From the NCBI GenBank assembly GCA_026018925.1, contig JAKSZU010000027.1, positions 3,047,531 through 3,111,530 on the forward strand: a stretch of 64,000 nt of DNA. Reading direction: 5' to 3'. This DNA is from Tupaia tana. Taxonomy: Eukaryota > Chordata > Mammalia > Scandentia > Tupaiidae. Under the pieces are notes generated by a model. That model had not been told where the DNA came from. It was given only the letters and a program-made list of their open reading frames with translations, and made no database searches. The position numbers and the translations under genes are program-made. Shown here piece after piece: positions 22,379-34,149 of the stretch. Numbering within the stretch: the stretch's first letter is position 1; each line of letters starts with the position of its first letter.

Positions 22379-23125
22379 ACACAAACACGTTCTGTTTTAG
22401 GCCAAGTTGCCAAAAGCACACCTTGAGACAAAGAATACGTGGCGGTAACAGGCCAGGAAGCGGCCCCCGAAGGAGTGAGGAAGTGGGTGGCAGCCAGACA
22501 GCCACAGAGGCAGAGCGGCTCCGCAGGAACACGCGTGTAAGCAGCACCATGACCGGAAGCTACTCTGCTCCTAGGGGGACCCTCGAGAGTGAGTATGCTG
22601 GGAGCTGTCCCCTCCCGGGACAACGGGGCTGGGCTTCCTACTCCCAAGAGTGCCCTGGGCCCCCGGCTCTCCCTGCCGTGGCCTCGCGCAGGTGTCTGCG
22701 AGGAGGCACGGCTGCTGGCTGCAGGGGCGAGCTCACGGTACAGAGGGACCCGGCATCGGGCACCGGCACTGCTCACCACCCATTCTACCTGTGCGGAAAT
22801 TAGTGGGCCTCTCCTCTAGCCTGCCTCTGCTCCTGCATTTCCTTTCAGCAGGGAGCCCCCAACCCGTCCCCACCCCCATCCAAATCCCCACCCCGTGTCC
22901 AGGACGCCCGGTCCGTCTCCGCTGGCCTTCAGCGCACTCGGGTCAGTGGATACCTCAGCGCTGAAGACTTTGCTACTTAATGGGTAGAGGGTCTTCCTGC
23001 CACCTGGACACTCCTCGAGGGGTGGGCTTCGGCAAACACCCAAGTCCTTGTCCCCGAGGGGGTCAGAGCAGCTGCTCTCTCTGACTCAGCTCCTGGAGAG
23101 GTCTCTGCCCCGCACCCTCCATCAC

Positions 23126-23384
23126 ATCTTTTTTTCCCCTTAAGAGGCTTTTGCCTTAGGGCGTGTGCACTTGCCTGAGAGAGACAGACACAGTGGGAAG
23201 GAAAGTGAGAAATCACCCCTGGGGGGATGGCCACGCCGCGATCCTCCTCCATTCTCCTCCTGGGATCTTGGGCACGCACGCACATGCGCCCAGCGTGAGT
23301 TTCAAGCCACTAAGTCTGGGACCTGAGCTACGGTCAGCCACGTGGGAGTCCAGCCACGTAGCCGCTATGCCGTCTGCGGGTCTC
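23126..23384 (-). mobile_element. tRNA-derived SINE
   Basis: The inverse family order is clear on the plus strand: GCTTTTGCCTTAGGGCGTGT, GAAAGTGAGAAATCACCCCT, GGGATCTTGGGCACGCACGC, CCACGTGGGAGTCCAGCCAC. Confidence 0.82.
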
Positions 23385-23767
23385 AGGGGCCGCGTCGTCC
23401 TAAACTGCTTTTACTCCCACACAGTCTCCCACCAGCGCCAGCCTCCCCTTGCTCTGTCGGGAAGTCGGAGGCCTCCTTTTGATCCCACGACCCGGCGTCT
23501 AGGAGTGCCGCCACCGCTATAGTCCGCACGACACCTCGGGGCCCTCCAAGCCAAGGGGCTGTGGCCAAGAAGGAAGCAGAGGAACAAATCAGGCTGAAAG
23601 AGACGAAAGAAACAGAAGCCACCCCGTGGAAACAGAAGCCACCCTGTTCTCCACCACCCCAGCACCGCGGTGGGGTCAGACCGGAAGTCGGAACTCGGCA
23701 ATCTGGTAGTGACTTTCTAGGGTCACTGTGTTAGAATACAATCCCCATCGTTTTGGAAAAGGAAATG

Positions 23768-23834
23768 ACTCAGGAGAAGAATGAGAAGGGACTGCAGCAT
23801 GGCCGTCCCCTGATGATTTCTCACTTTCCCTCTC

Positions 23835-23872
<38 letters not shown>

Positions 23873-23915
23873 CGGCAAGTGCACGTGCCCTAAGGCAAAA
23901 CCTCTTAGAAGAGAA
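23768..23915 (+). mobile_element. SINE 3' half with expanded CT tract
   Basis: AGAAGGGACTGCAGCATGGC leads to TGATGATTTCTCACTTTCCC, an interrupted CT repeat of about 45 bp and GCACGTGCCCTAAGGCAAAA. The head is missing. Confidence 0.75.
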
Positions 23916-24099
23916 AAAAGAACATACAAGTAGAGAGAGGTCGAGGAGGGCCACGCGGTGCCTCCCGTGACGAATCAAGACTGGAGCCACGGCCCCAACA
24001 GCAGCTCGGCCTTCAGCTGTGCTAGTTCTCACCCGCCGCTGGGAGGCGGATGCTGGCCGGGGTGCCCACACCCTTCTGGTCTCACCCCGAGCGCATCAG

Positions 24100-24355
24100 G
24101 GCGGGTCCCGTGTGCTCCAGGGCTGGTGGCTATCAGTCGGTCCCTGACCCCACAGGACGACTGTTCTCAGAAGGAGGCATCGGAGCTCGCTCTCCCTCCT
24201 CCCCACACCCCTCCCCGCAGCAGGCCTCCTGGAGGGAAGGCCATGTGAGGGCACAGCAAGGAGGAGGCCATCTACGCCTGGAGGACAGCCCTCGCCAGAA
24301 ACCGAGCCCTGCCAGGTCTTGCTCTCGGACTCCTCGGCATCCGTAACCATGAGAA
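24100..24355 (+). mobile_element. MaLR/MLT1-like LTR fragment
   Basis: Shares with the LTR at 25898 the run GCCATGTGAGGGCACAGCAA, GGAGGACAGCCCTCGCCAGA and AACCGAGCCCTGCCAGG, then CCATGAGAAA. Confidence 0.5.
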
Positions 24356-25817
24356 AGTCACTCCACACCCTTCGCTGCTCTTAAAGACCCTGACGTGCCC
24401 TGCTCGCAGCCCCTTGTGGTGTGGTTCACACAAGGAGCATGAAATGGAATTCCAGTCAGCAGACCCCAAACGCAGAAGGAAACTGACACGTATTTCCATA
24501 TTTTTCCAGAAAGTGAAGTTTGAGAGACGAGTATGACGTCCTTTGGTGCCTTCGGTTGATCTTTCCCACGAATCGGCAGTCCTCGAACCACCGACGTCAA
24601 CGCCAGGTGCCGTTCCTGCGGTCAGACGTCCAGTCCTGACCCCACACTTCAGAAGCAGCACCAAGAAGCTACACCGTCTCCAGGGAGAGGGTGAAGACGT
24701 GGAGGCGCTGAGACTCCAGGGCTCCTGGTGGGGCCCGCGTACTGGGAGGGGCCGTCGGGATTGCAGAGTCAGGGAGGAGGCTCCTGTCTCTGGCTCTGTC
24801 CTCTTTACCTGCGTGTCCACGTAGCTCTCTTCCCGTTCTTTTCAAAGGCGACCCCTTTCTGCTCAGTCTAGGCTGTAGACACACAGAATGCCAGCCGAGT
24901 GCCTATTATAAATGCCCTCTACCTCTTACAAAAGAATGGGCTTTTATCCTACTCGGAGTGCCTTTCATTTTAGGTTGTGGGTTTCCAAATGAAAAAAATG
25001 CAATTACCGTTTTCCTCCACGCTTTCCCTAGCCCAACCTCCTCTGTGGCAACAGGGAGGGATCTGCCTCACTGACAGCCCCAGTGACAGAGGAGTGGCAT
25101 TTACGGGGGTTACCACGCGCCAGGTCGTCCCGTCACAACAGTTAATGTGTATTTTCTTTTTTAATTCTTATCGACTTGGAGAGGCTGTCACCAGTCTCCC
25201 TGTTCACACGAGTGAGAAATGGAAACTCAAAGAGGACGGTGGGTGGCTTGCTGTCGCGGACTCATGCCTCAGCTGGGAACTGGAGACCTGCACGCCCAGG
25301 CTGGACATGGGACCAACATTCTCTTCCCACCCGGCCGCCCTGCCTGCAGAGTTGTGAAGAACTAGGTCCATTTCTGCAGAAGTGTGTGTGTGCGTGCGTG
25401 GATGCGTGGGTGTGCAGAGGGGAGCCAGGAAGACGTGGTGGACCTGGAACAGCGCAGTCCCAACTGCGAGGAAGGAGAGCGACGTTCGTGCTCAGAGCCC
25501 AGGAGGTCACGGGCTGGCCTGGAAGGACAGTGTCTGCCAGAAAAACGGGGTCAACACAAGTCAAAAGGAACCTGCCCAGGGTCTAAACAGGAAAGCTGGT
25601 CCCAGAGGCCAGATGGGCGGGGACGAGAGGAAGTAGCTGGGTCGTGAGGGCAGAAGGTGTGGAGGTGAATACCTACACTCGTGCCCTGAAGGGCTTGCAG
25701 AGCAGGGGTCGTGGCCGGGATCTGACAGCGTCTTCAAGGAGCAGAGCTCCTGTCACCTGTCCCACACGGACACAGCCGTGCCGGTCACATGGCTGCTGAG
25801 ACTCGGCTCCTCCAGGG

Positions 25818-26412
25818 CAGGGATTCTCCAAGTGTGGTCCCAGGACCAGCACCATCAGCTCAGTGGAGAGGGGTTAGAAATGAACTGCCTGTGTCCGATC
25901 TCACACTGGGCGTTTTGTGTCCTCTCAGAATTCACGGACTGACGCTCTAACCCCTCGTGCGGCTGCATTTGGAGGCGGGTCCTCTAAGTAACTGCGGTTA
26001 AATGAGCTCAGAAGGGTGGGACCCTGACCCCATAGGACTAAGGTCCTTAGAAGAAGAAACGTGAGCGCTTGCTTGCTCTCGCGCCTTCTCCCCACCACGC
26101 TCTTCCCACCAGGCACGTCACTCCGAGGAAAGGTTACGTGAGGGCATGGCAAGAAGGAAGCCACCAGCAAGCCCGGAAGAGAGCCCTCACCAGAAACCAA
26201 ACCCTGCCAGGATCTCGATCTAGACTTGTTGGGCTACATAACTGTGAGAAAATAAATGTCTGTGGAGGCCCCCGGTCTGTGGTGTTCTGTGACGGCAGCC
26301 TGAACAGACTAACGTACTGGCTGGGTGGGAAACGCAGGGGTAGTCTTGACATCCGTGTTTTACAAAGGTCTCTGGGTGGTCCTCATACAAGCTCAATTTT
26401 GAGAAATACTGT
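25818..26412 (+). mobile_element. MER5-like hAT element split by an LTR
   Basis: Left part 25818-25897: GATTCTCCAAGTGTGGTCCC, AGGACCAGCACCATCAGC, GGGGTTAGAAATG. Right part about 26330-26412: CATCCGTGTTTTACAAAGGT, CAAGCTCAATTTTGAGAAAT, ACTG. Together they give the two ends of a MER5-type element in the same orientation with an LTR between them. Confidence 0.55.
25898..26320 (+). mobile_element. MaLR/MLT1A-like LTR nested in MER5-like element
   Basis: Ordered landmarks: TTTGTGTCCTCTCAGAATTC, GGCTGCATTTGGAGGCGGGT, CCATAGGACTAAGGTCCTTA, GAAGAGAGCCCTCACCAGAA, CTGTGAGAAAATAAATGTCT and GACGGCAGCCTGAACAGACT. It is a near-complete, non-coding solo LTR. Confidence 0.65.
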
Positions 26413-27191
26413 CCTACCCTTAGGCTGAGCCAAAAGGCCTCAGCCCAACAATCAGGAGTGCCTTGGAGAATAGAAATGAGAATTCTCAGACTATAAAACT
26501 CATGGGGGAGGGAGGAAAGCAGGCACACAGATAACAGCACAGCAGAGGAAGTGGCAGACCGACGCAGACTCACAAGAACACAGGGGAGGGCATCTTTCAC
26601 CCCTCAGGAAGTGACCCATAAACCAGCTCCTGAAGGCTGGTCTACCAGTTGCAAGTAGGAAGGAAAACCACAAACCAAACTTCATGAAGACTCAAGAGAT
26701 CCCCTCTCCTCTTGGCCCTTGGGATAGGTAATCTCAGGAGATGTCTTGGTACAAATGCGTAGAGTGGGAAGTTGAGGCAGCTCTGCGTACCAAGCCCCAA
26801 GGTCCTGAAAATGCCCAGGTGCCCCCTTTTGACACAGGCCTGATCCCCTCGCTTTGGCACTCCGGGATTGTTATCAGAAGGGAAGCAGAACTTCACAATT
26901 TGGAAAATTCTCAGCCTGGCTATACTGTAATGAATAAAAAGGCATGATCAGGAGAGAAAACCAAGGGTGTGACCAAGCAACTGTCTGATACAGAGATCAG
27001 TATGGATAGAGAGCAGGCACAGGCTAGGCTGGTTATCGAGACAATGGGAGAATGACCCTGAGGGCATTTCTAAAATCATCGAGGTTGCAAACACTTCCAC
27101 TAGGACCCATCTCAAACCACCAACCTTGTCACTGAATGTGAAGCTGAGACATGCACTTGGCTTTGTGTGCTGGTAAATGCCACTAGGCATC

Positions 27192-27455
27192 AGTTTTTGT
27201 TGTTGTTTGTTTTAACTTGCCAGAAGGCATGTCCACTCACCAGAGAGAGACAGAGGGAGCAAGCACCCCCAACGGGGTATGATCACTCTTCAACCCCTTC
27301 TCCTCCATTTCTCCATCCTGTTGGGATTTTGGACACACACACACACACACACACACCTAGCACATTTTTCAAGACATCAAGGCTGAGATTTGAAACATAC
27401 GGTTGGCTATGTGGGCTCTGGTTTCCCTTAACCATGAGGCCACCGGACTGGCCCC
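27192..27455 (-). mobile_element. tRNA-derived SINE with AC repeat
   Basis: Inverse order on plus strand: TTTTAACTTGCCAGAAGGCA, CACCCCCAACGGGGTATGAT, TCCTCCATTTCTCCATCCTG, an (AC)n run at 27332-27356 where the GCGTG repeats normally lie, and GAGGCCACCGGACTGGCCCC at the head. Confidence 0.8.
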
Positions 27456-27949
27456 CATCACAGGTCTTCAAAACCCAGTTTTATATCCAAGAATTCCTGG
27501 GGGAAAACATAAAGCTATTCTCCTGAAGGGGAGAGGTCTCCAAACTAATATAATCAAAATGATTGATGCAGAAAAATAAAGGTCAAAAGGAAAAAAAAAG
27601 AAGAAAAACTTCGAACATTCCAAGAAAGAAAACTGACCAATAAACCTAATGGAAATTAATCTGCATATCTAGGAAAAGTTTCTGATAGATGTAAATCTTT
27701 CTAACTCCTTCACCCCCCAAAAAACTGACCTCCTTCTGAATTAAAAGAGAACTGTGTCCTTCATCTAGTCTGTAACTCTACCTTTCCCCCACAAACCCTT
27801 TATACATACAGTATACATTCGAATACTCCAGTTTCTTGTCAGCGTCACCGCTGGTTTCAAAACTCGAAGACAGACAAACCGTGGGGTACTTTCCTTCCCA
27901 CTCATCTCTCAAATAACACCACACAGGCATCTGATGGTAGTGGCATCTC

Positions 27950-28140
27950 TGCCTTCCTTCAGACACTGGTTCTTAAAACAGTATGATTCCCTTGGAGGGC
28001 CTGTTAAAACAGACCACTGGGCCCAACTCCTCGAGCTTGCTTCAGTAAACCTGCAAGGCCCCCAAATCTGCGTTCCTGACCACCGCCTGGGTGACGCTGC
28101 GGCTGCTGCTGATCCTAGGACCACCACCTCTTCAGACAGG
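27950..28140 (+). mobile_element. MER5A-like hAT fragment
   Basis: GACACTGGTTCTTAAAACAG, GGAGGGCCTGTTAAAACAGA, CCACTGGGCCCAACTCC, TTCAGTAAACCTGCAAGGCC, ATCTGCGTTCCTGACC, CTGGGTGACGCTGCGGCTGC and TAGGACCACC follow the MER5A order. Confidence 0.65.
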
Positions 28141-29818
28141 CTTGGATCGCTATTAAGTCATCTTTTCTGAGAAAACCACAAAGCCCTCCCTTAACAGCCA
28201 TTTAAATGTGCAGACAGCAAGGAATTTTACACACAACCCCATGGCCTGCCAATCACTTCCACACATGCACACGCTTTTGGATGCGGCTGTGCACTGCTCC
28301 TGTACAGCCGAATGGGATGGAGTGCACTGAGCGCTGATGCAGGGGGCTGGTCGGCACAAGTACGGCTCTGCGGTCGGGGGCCTTTGGGTCCTCGAGCTGC
28401 TGCTCCTGTTACGTCACGTTCACCACCACCTGGCCCTCACTTCCCCACATGCACTGGGCTGGACACGCAGCGCTGTGACATCTCATAGGAGAACAACTTT
28501 AGGTCCTTGGAGGTAAACGACCCACCCACCCTGGGCTCTGCATTTTAGGTGAAGTTTCAGTTCGTCTGACACCCATTTCGTCACGGACCTGCAGATTCCA
28601 GAGATCTACTGGCCCCAAGGTCATGAGGGCGTAACTGGGGTGCTGACTGCAAACTAGGTCTCATCTGGTTCCTCGCCACATGGGCCCTGGGGCTTCTGGC
28701 CCAATACTCAGTGGCCCCAGATGTTCTGATGTGCAACTCCTGGTCATCCCAGCTCCTCGGCCTACCCACAGCTCTCGCACTGCAGTAGTCACTTCCCATA
28801 GCTGCTGAGAGGCAGGTATGCCCCCACAGCCCTGCTCCTGGTTCACCGCAGAGCTTCGGAGCTGAGTAAGAACGTCCGGGGGTGCCCCATGCCCCGCCCA
28901 GCGAGCAGGCAAGGGACTAGCCAAGGCTGCAGCCTGGCAGGCACAGGTATGGAGAGTGGTGGCTGTCTGGGGCTCCCATGGCCTGCCATGGCCTGCATTC
29001 TCCAGGAAGAGCTGCAAATCCCTCTGCCTTACTTGGGTGTGGAGACCTGGTCTGCCAGGGGCCCTTACATAATGCAAACCCCGTGAACCCCCAAGGCACC
29101 CTCGACGTCCAAACGTTTCTTACATTCCAGATGCTGGGTGCCGGCTAAAACATCTGTGTTCCGTAGTTAGAGAAACGCCTTTAAGTGCACACCAGTGACT
29201 CTTAGAAGGAAATCAGCCTTCCAAAAGGCCCAGCAGATGTGGCTTGAGGAATTTTGGCCACCACAACTGGGTGGCTCCATGAAGCACATTCTCAAACATG
29301 TGCTGCAGCACTCGACAAGCCACTGCGGGCCAGGGTCTGTTTGCTCACCCATACAACAGGGGCAGTGACAGGGCATACCTCAGGTGCTGACTGGGAAGGG
29401 TTACGTGCGCTTGCATGGGTCGGTCTCTTCTAGGGACAGCTGGCAGATGGAGCCCTAGCGTCTGGCTCCGATAACAATACTGCATTTATTATTACAGGGC
29501 CACTAGCGGTGTGCTTGCTCCGTTTACGTCTCTCCAAGTTTTCCGTTACATGCGAATTAGTACAGACGTGTCTCTTCCCACCACATGACGGGGCACACGC
29601 AACGTGGTTTCCCCGGGAAGGGGGGAAGCCCGGCACCCCTGCCTGGGGCGGGAATGGAGAGCATGAAGGGACTAAGGGGGTCCCTGTAGTTTCTACCCAG
29701 GTCGCCTCCCTCTCAGAGGAGAGCCACCGCTGAGCCACAGCCCACGGTCAGACCGAGCGAGCGGAGGGAAACAATCGCCTTCGAAACAAAAGCAGCGCGG
29801 CTGCCAACCCACACTTAC

Positions 29819-29934
29819 GTCCAGGACCGTCCATTGTTCGACAACAATAGCGTCATAGCCCTGTATGGTTTTTTCATCTTCCGTGGAAATAGCTTCGAAG
29901 ATGAATACTCCATCTGTCAGACCATGTAAGGAAT
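29819..29934 (-). CDS. RFTN1: RFTN1 coding exon (about residues 340-378)
   Basis: This 116-bp exon has acceptor CTCCACAG at 29935-29942 and donor GTAAGT at 29818-29813. Two bases complete the split Asp, then 38 codons run from SLHGLTDGVFIFEAISTED to EQWTVLD in phase 0. DGVFIFEA and TIQGYDAIVVEQWTVL are nearly invariant compared with human raftlin, and the last residue is Asp where human has Glu. It is not an uninterrupted long reading frame in the genome, so it is easily missed without splice logic. It lies between introns of 11.2 kb upstream and 20.8 kb downstream. Confidence 0.95.
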
Positions 29935-30996
29935 CTGTGGAGAGAGAAGGCGGGGGCTCTGTAAACCGTCTGTGGCAGGAGCCTCACAGGCGGCAGAAAT
30001 CTTCACTGCATTCATTAATAATCCCAATCAGAACATCTTTCCAGCATGTTAATTAACGAAGGCACACACAGCCACAGAGTCTAGCCCCATCAGAATGAAT
30101 GAGCCTAATTTACCTCGCAGTTTTGAATAATATCCTTGATTTCATGAGCCCAAATTTCATTGTTAGCAATCACCATTTGATTCCATGCGTTTACCTTCCT
30201 TTTCAAGCTCTGGCATCAGGATGCACTGGGGAGAACTGATCCAGGGTAGGACACAGTCATTTAGAGCCGGGTTTTAGAAGAAAACTATATTGAGGTGAGA
30301 GAGTTTTTTTGAAATGGGGGACAGATATAACACACCAGATCTGAGCTTGTCAGACACACTCCGGCTGCCTGGCTTCTCGGAAGCCGTGTGATGTGGGCTG
30401 CGCACAGACATTTTAGGCAGCTCTTGTCAAGGGGTGGAATTTGGGGGGGGGGGTATCTTCCCCAATGATTTACGGCTGGAAACGTCTCCCTGGGCATTCC
30501 TCTCATCAACGTGCCAGGTTCGAGCTCTGACAGTCACCTCAGGCATGACACGGACAGCGTGGCTCAGACTAGCTCGCGCAGTGAGAGCAGGAAGAAACAG
30601 AGAGCAGGGCTCCTGACCTTGCAGGCTGCACCGAGTGAGGCACGCTTCGTCCAGTTTTGGTTCACGGTTCTCAAATGCCCTGGATTCACTTAGATAGGAT
30701 GCTACAACGAGAGCTGGCGGGCAGGATGGTACGGCAGCGAGAAAAGGGAACTCAGCCAGAGAAGGCTCAGGTGAGTTTCTGAGCGCTCTGAGTGTGCTGG
30801 GGACGTGTGTGCCCGTGACCCGGCTGGGTGGAACTGGGGGTGGACCGTGGGAGCAAGACCTTGCCACTGATGCGCCCTCTCTCGGCCCGTGGAGGAGATA
30901 ATAATACATTTTAGAAAGAAAAAGAAAAAGAGGACTGACTTAAGGCAAGTGGTCCAGGTTCAGGGTCTATTATAAAAAGTGGTGTGTGTGGGGGGG

Positions 30997-31250
30997 GGAC
31001 CAGCAGATGGCGTAACGGCTACGTCACTGGACTCCCCCGTAGTCACCTGCGTTTTGAGCCCTGGACCCAGTGACTTAAAACTCATGCCAGGCACGTGTGC
31101 GTGCGTGCCCAAGATCCCAAGAAGAGAATAGAGAAGAATGGATTGCGGCCTGGCCATCCTCCCTTGGGGGTGATTTCTCACTTTCTATCTCTGTCTCTCC
31201 TTAGCTCTCTAGCGAGCACGTGTGCCCTACAGCAAAAATCTGTCTGGAAG
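30997..31250 (+). mobile_element. tRNA-derived SINE, full length
   Basis: GGGACCAGCAGATGGCGTAA starts the copy after a G-run. GTGCGTGCGTGCCCAAGATC and TGCCCTACAGCAAAAATC mark body and end. The A and B boxes are slightly diverged. Confidence 0.85.
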
Positions 31251-31374
31251 GAAAGAAAAAAGTGATGTGATCCATTCAGGGGCGTGGTCTCCCAGCTAGG
31301 AAACGGGGCTGTGAACAGCCCATCCCCTGTGGCCCCTATGCCCTCCCCCACAGGTCACTTCACTCACACTGTCA

Positions 31375-31755
31375 CAGCCTGAACCGCATCTTCCAAACAT
31401 GGACGCACTAAGCCCTACTCCCCAGTGTGGCAGCTTCTGGAGACGGAGCCTTCCGGTAGGAAATGAAGGTTGAAAGCAGCCATGAGGGTGAGACCCTGGC
31501 CCAACAGCCCTGGTGTCCTAAGCAGCCGTGAGGGTGAGACCCTGGCCCAACAGCCCTGGTGTCCTCACGCACAGCGCTCTTTTTGAGAAAGAGAGAAAGT
31601 TATTCGAGGAGGACGCAGCAAGAAGGCAGCCACCTGCGAGCCAGGAAGAGTGCCCTCGCCAGGAAACGAGTTTGCAGGTGCCGTAGTCCTGGGCTTCAGC
31701 CTCCGGGGCTGGGAGGAGGTGTCTTTTGTGCAAGTCACCCAGTCTGAGCCGTACG
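31375..31755 (+). mobile_element. MaLR/MLT1-like LTR with internal duplication
   Basis: GCAGCAAGAAGGCAGCCACC, GAGCCAGGAAGAGTGCCCTC and GCCAGGAAACGAG are MLT1-type landmarks. A 46-bp tandem duplication (31477-31568) lies inside it. Confidence 0.5.
31477..31568. repeat. 46-bp tandem duplication
   Basis: Two copies, starting CAGCCATGAGGGTGAGACCC at 31477 and CAGCCGTGAGGGTGAGACCC at 31523, nearly identical through TGGTGTCCT. Confidence 0.9.
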
Positions 31756-31796
31756 AGCGTTGGTAGCCACGTCCAAAGCATATTTTCATCATAAAC

Positions 31797-32027
31797 TCTT
31801 TTATTTCCTGCCATAGAACCTATGTGCTCTCTGGAGAGAAAGGGAGAAAGCACCCCCGATGGGGGATGGCCGTGATGCACCCCCTTCTCCATTCTCCTCT
31901 TGGGTTTTGGTCATGCATGCACACGCAGGTAGTGTGTTTTTCAAGTCCCTGGGTCCAGGACTTGAACCATGCAATTGGCCATGTGGGATCCAGCCACTTT
32001 AACCGTCATGCCACTAGCTGGCCCAAT
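31797..32027 (-). mobile_element. tRNA-derived SINE
   Basis: Plus strand reads TTATTTCCTGCCATAGAACC, CCGATGGGGGATGGCCGTGA, CTTGGGTTTTGGTCATGCAT, then CAGGACTTGAACCATGCAAT (inverse B box) and GTCATGCCACTAGCTGGCCC (inverse head). Confidence 0.82.
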
Positions 32028-32635
32028 GACATGCTATTTTATAAAGACAACTTTTAATAGAAAAAATATTCACAATAATGTGACCTTTTTTCCCCCAGGG
32101 AGGAAGAGAGATAAATTCAGAAAACCCTCTGAATCCCTCTAGAGTTCCTAGAACTCCGTATTGTCGGGATTTGGGGTATTTCCGGTATTTCCCTAGAACT
32201 CTGGTACAGCAGGTATTTTCCGGAGTCACAAAGAAAGAGACTGACAGGGAAGAGCACATAACACTCTTCAGCCTCTATCTTCCAACAGACCTCATGAATA
32301 AAATTAAAAGGTCATCAGCATGAGAAAAACGATGTCACAACAACAAAAATAAAAGGTTGTGCTTAATACCATTTATATACAGAAAGGTTTGACAAATCAA
32401 TAGCTTTAAATGCCAAAATGCCATCAAATGTGGGCAAAGGACACAACTAGTGATTAATTCCTTCTCTTTCTCCATGGTCAGTAAAGGCTGAAACACAATT
32501 TCAACCTTTTATTAATCAAATTGTTAAATTTTGAAAGCCAAATACTCACTGCTAGTAAAGGTATGGTGAATCAGGAATCTTTATAGTGCTTAAGGGAATT
32601 TTAACTGCATGATCTTTCTGGAAAGCTGTGGTTTT

Positions 32636-32875
32636 TATTTTTTATTTTTAAGTAAGGTTTCACTATAGGCATATGAACGCGCCAGAGAGAAAAAAAGAGA
32701 AAGAGGAGGAAAGTGAGAAATTGCCCCGGGGGAGAGCCACAGAACAACCCGTTGTCCTCCGAGCTCCTCCTGGGGTTTTGGTCATGCACAAACATGCCGT
32801 CAGGTCCGGGACTCAAACCATGTTTGGCCATGTGGGAGTCCAGCACCTCAACCACCACACCACCTGCTGGCCCCA
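32636..32875 (-). mobile_element. tRNA-derived SINE
   Basis: The inverse head CACACCACCTGCTGGCCCC and inverse B box GGGACTCAAACCATG are clear. The body has a GTTTTGGTCATGCAC variant shared with the copy at 31797. Confidence 0.8.
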
Positions 32876-32892
32876 TCTAGAGCACATTTGCT

Positions 32893-33108
32893 GAGCTTAT
32901 TTATTCACTTTTTCCATAGATAAAGACAGGCATGGACCTAAACGGGGTCTCCATGCCAGGGTCCACCTCCAGCCTCAGCCGGTCTGGATCGCAGTGCATT
33001 CGGGTGTACAGGGAGCCTCAGGACACGAACCTGGGACCTTCCCATGCTGGCGCAGCACTGCAGAGTGCTATGCTGCCACCTCACCACCGGCTGGCCTCTG
33101 GGCAGCAA
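32893..33108 (-). mobile_element. Second tRNA-related SINE family (single copy)
   Basis: The minus strand starts GGCCAGCCGGTGGTGAGGTG with a B-box-like GGTTCGTGTCC, but the body (CTGGAGGTGGACCCTGGCAT, GAGACCCCGTTTAGGTCCAT) is unlike the dominant family, and the tail is AATAAATAAA. It lies head-on beside the SINE at 32636. Confidence 0.5.
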
Positions 33109-33159
33109 CCGTCTCAACATCCTGGAAATCCTGCCTCTTCTCATCTATCCCGAGGTAAT

Positions 33160-33560
33160 CATCACCAATGCCATCAAATATTTATCTGTAACATTACTTT
33201 TAACATTACCTAAAAATGAAAATGCTGTAATGTTCAACAGTCCAAATATTCAACCATAGAAAAAAAGCTAAATAAATGAGGAGATTGCCATAAAATTAAA
33301 TACTACACTGTGCCAAAATACTGTGGGAATTGGATGATGCACAAAAATGCTCCAGACACAGTATTATGGGGGGAAAAACAGGACACAAAACTTCCCCAGG
33401 AGCTGAATGTGAACTTTTATATTAAGAGATTTACCCGAACAAACTTTAAGGAAGTACACAAAGTTCTGGAAGCAGCTTTGTGCGGTGGAAATAAGTATAC
33501 GTTGAGCTTTCTTTTCATCCTTTTTCTGCAAGTTTAATCCAAGAGTTCTACAGGTGTAAC
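33160..33560 (+). mobile_element. Possible L1 3' fragment
   Basis: AT-rich with L1-3'-like order (AATATTCAACCATAGAAAAA, AGCTAAATAAATGAGG, GCCATAAAATTAAATACTAC, AATGCTCCAGACACAGTATT). No reading frame. Confidence 0.4.
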
Positions 33561-34149
33561 ACAAGTAAACAGACACAGAGGAAAAACAATTCTCTTTTTC
33601 TTTCTTCTACGTGGCTCCTGAAGACAGAACTAGAACCAGAGAGTTTTAGAAACTACAGGGAGACAATCTGAGTGGAATTCCTATGGAAATGGCCTTCCGT
33701 AGAGTGGCCTAAAAATGGAACACGGGGCCTAACGGGCACGAGAGGTGTCACTGGAAGCACCCGGGCCACACCGCGTCATCTCTGGGCTGTGCACTCATTC
33801 AGTCTACACCTACTGAGCACCTGTTCCGTGCCAAGTCCTCTTGTGGCCACTGGCGATCTTGCAGGTACCAAGACAAAGGCCCTGCCGCCATGGGCTAACC
33901 TTTAATGGAGGGGCAGGACGACAACGTAAGGTCAGAGGTGACACAAGCTATACAAATCAAAAGCGGGCGAAGGGAGAGAGTGAGGGTGAGTGACTGTTTA
34001 TGAAGGGGGAGTTCAGGGTAGGGCTCCCCACCTGCGCAGAGACATTGGCTAAGCAAGCACGGGCTGTGAATCTTCACGCTTCGAGAGTTCCAGGTGGGGG
34101 AACAGTCTGTGTAGAGATGCAGAGTGAATGACGGGCAGCCCGGGATCAG

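Larger units (their letters stand above)
9042..29818 (-). other. RFTN1: RFTN1 intron of 20.8 kb
   Basis: This is the longest intron in the window. It holds about ten SINE copies, two L1 3' ends, several LTR fragments, three MER5-like fragments and a mariner-like MITE, all listed separately. Stretches where I see nothing specific include 9050-10520, 11170-12850, 14910-16250, 18240-19100, 19260-21270, 22380-23120, 24360-25815, 26420-27190, 27460-27950 and 28140-29818. Confidence 0.9.
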
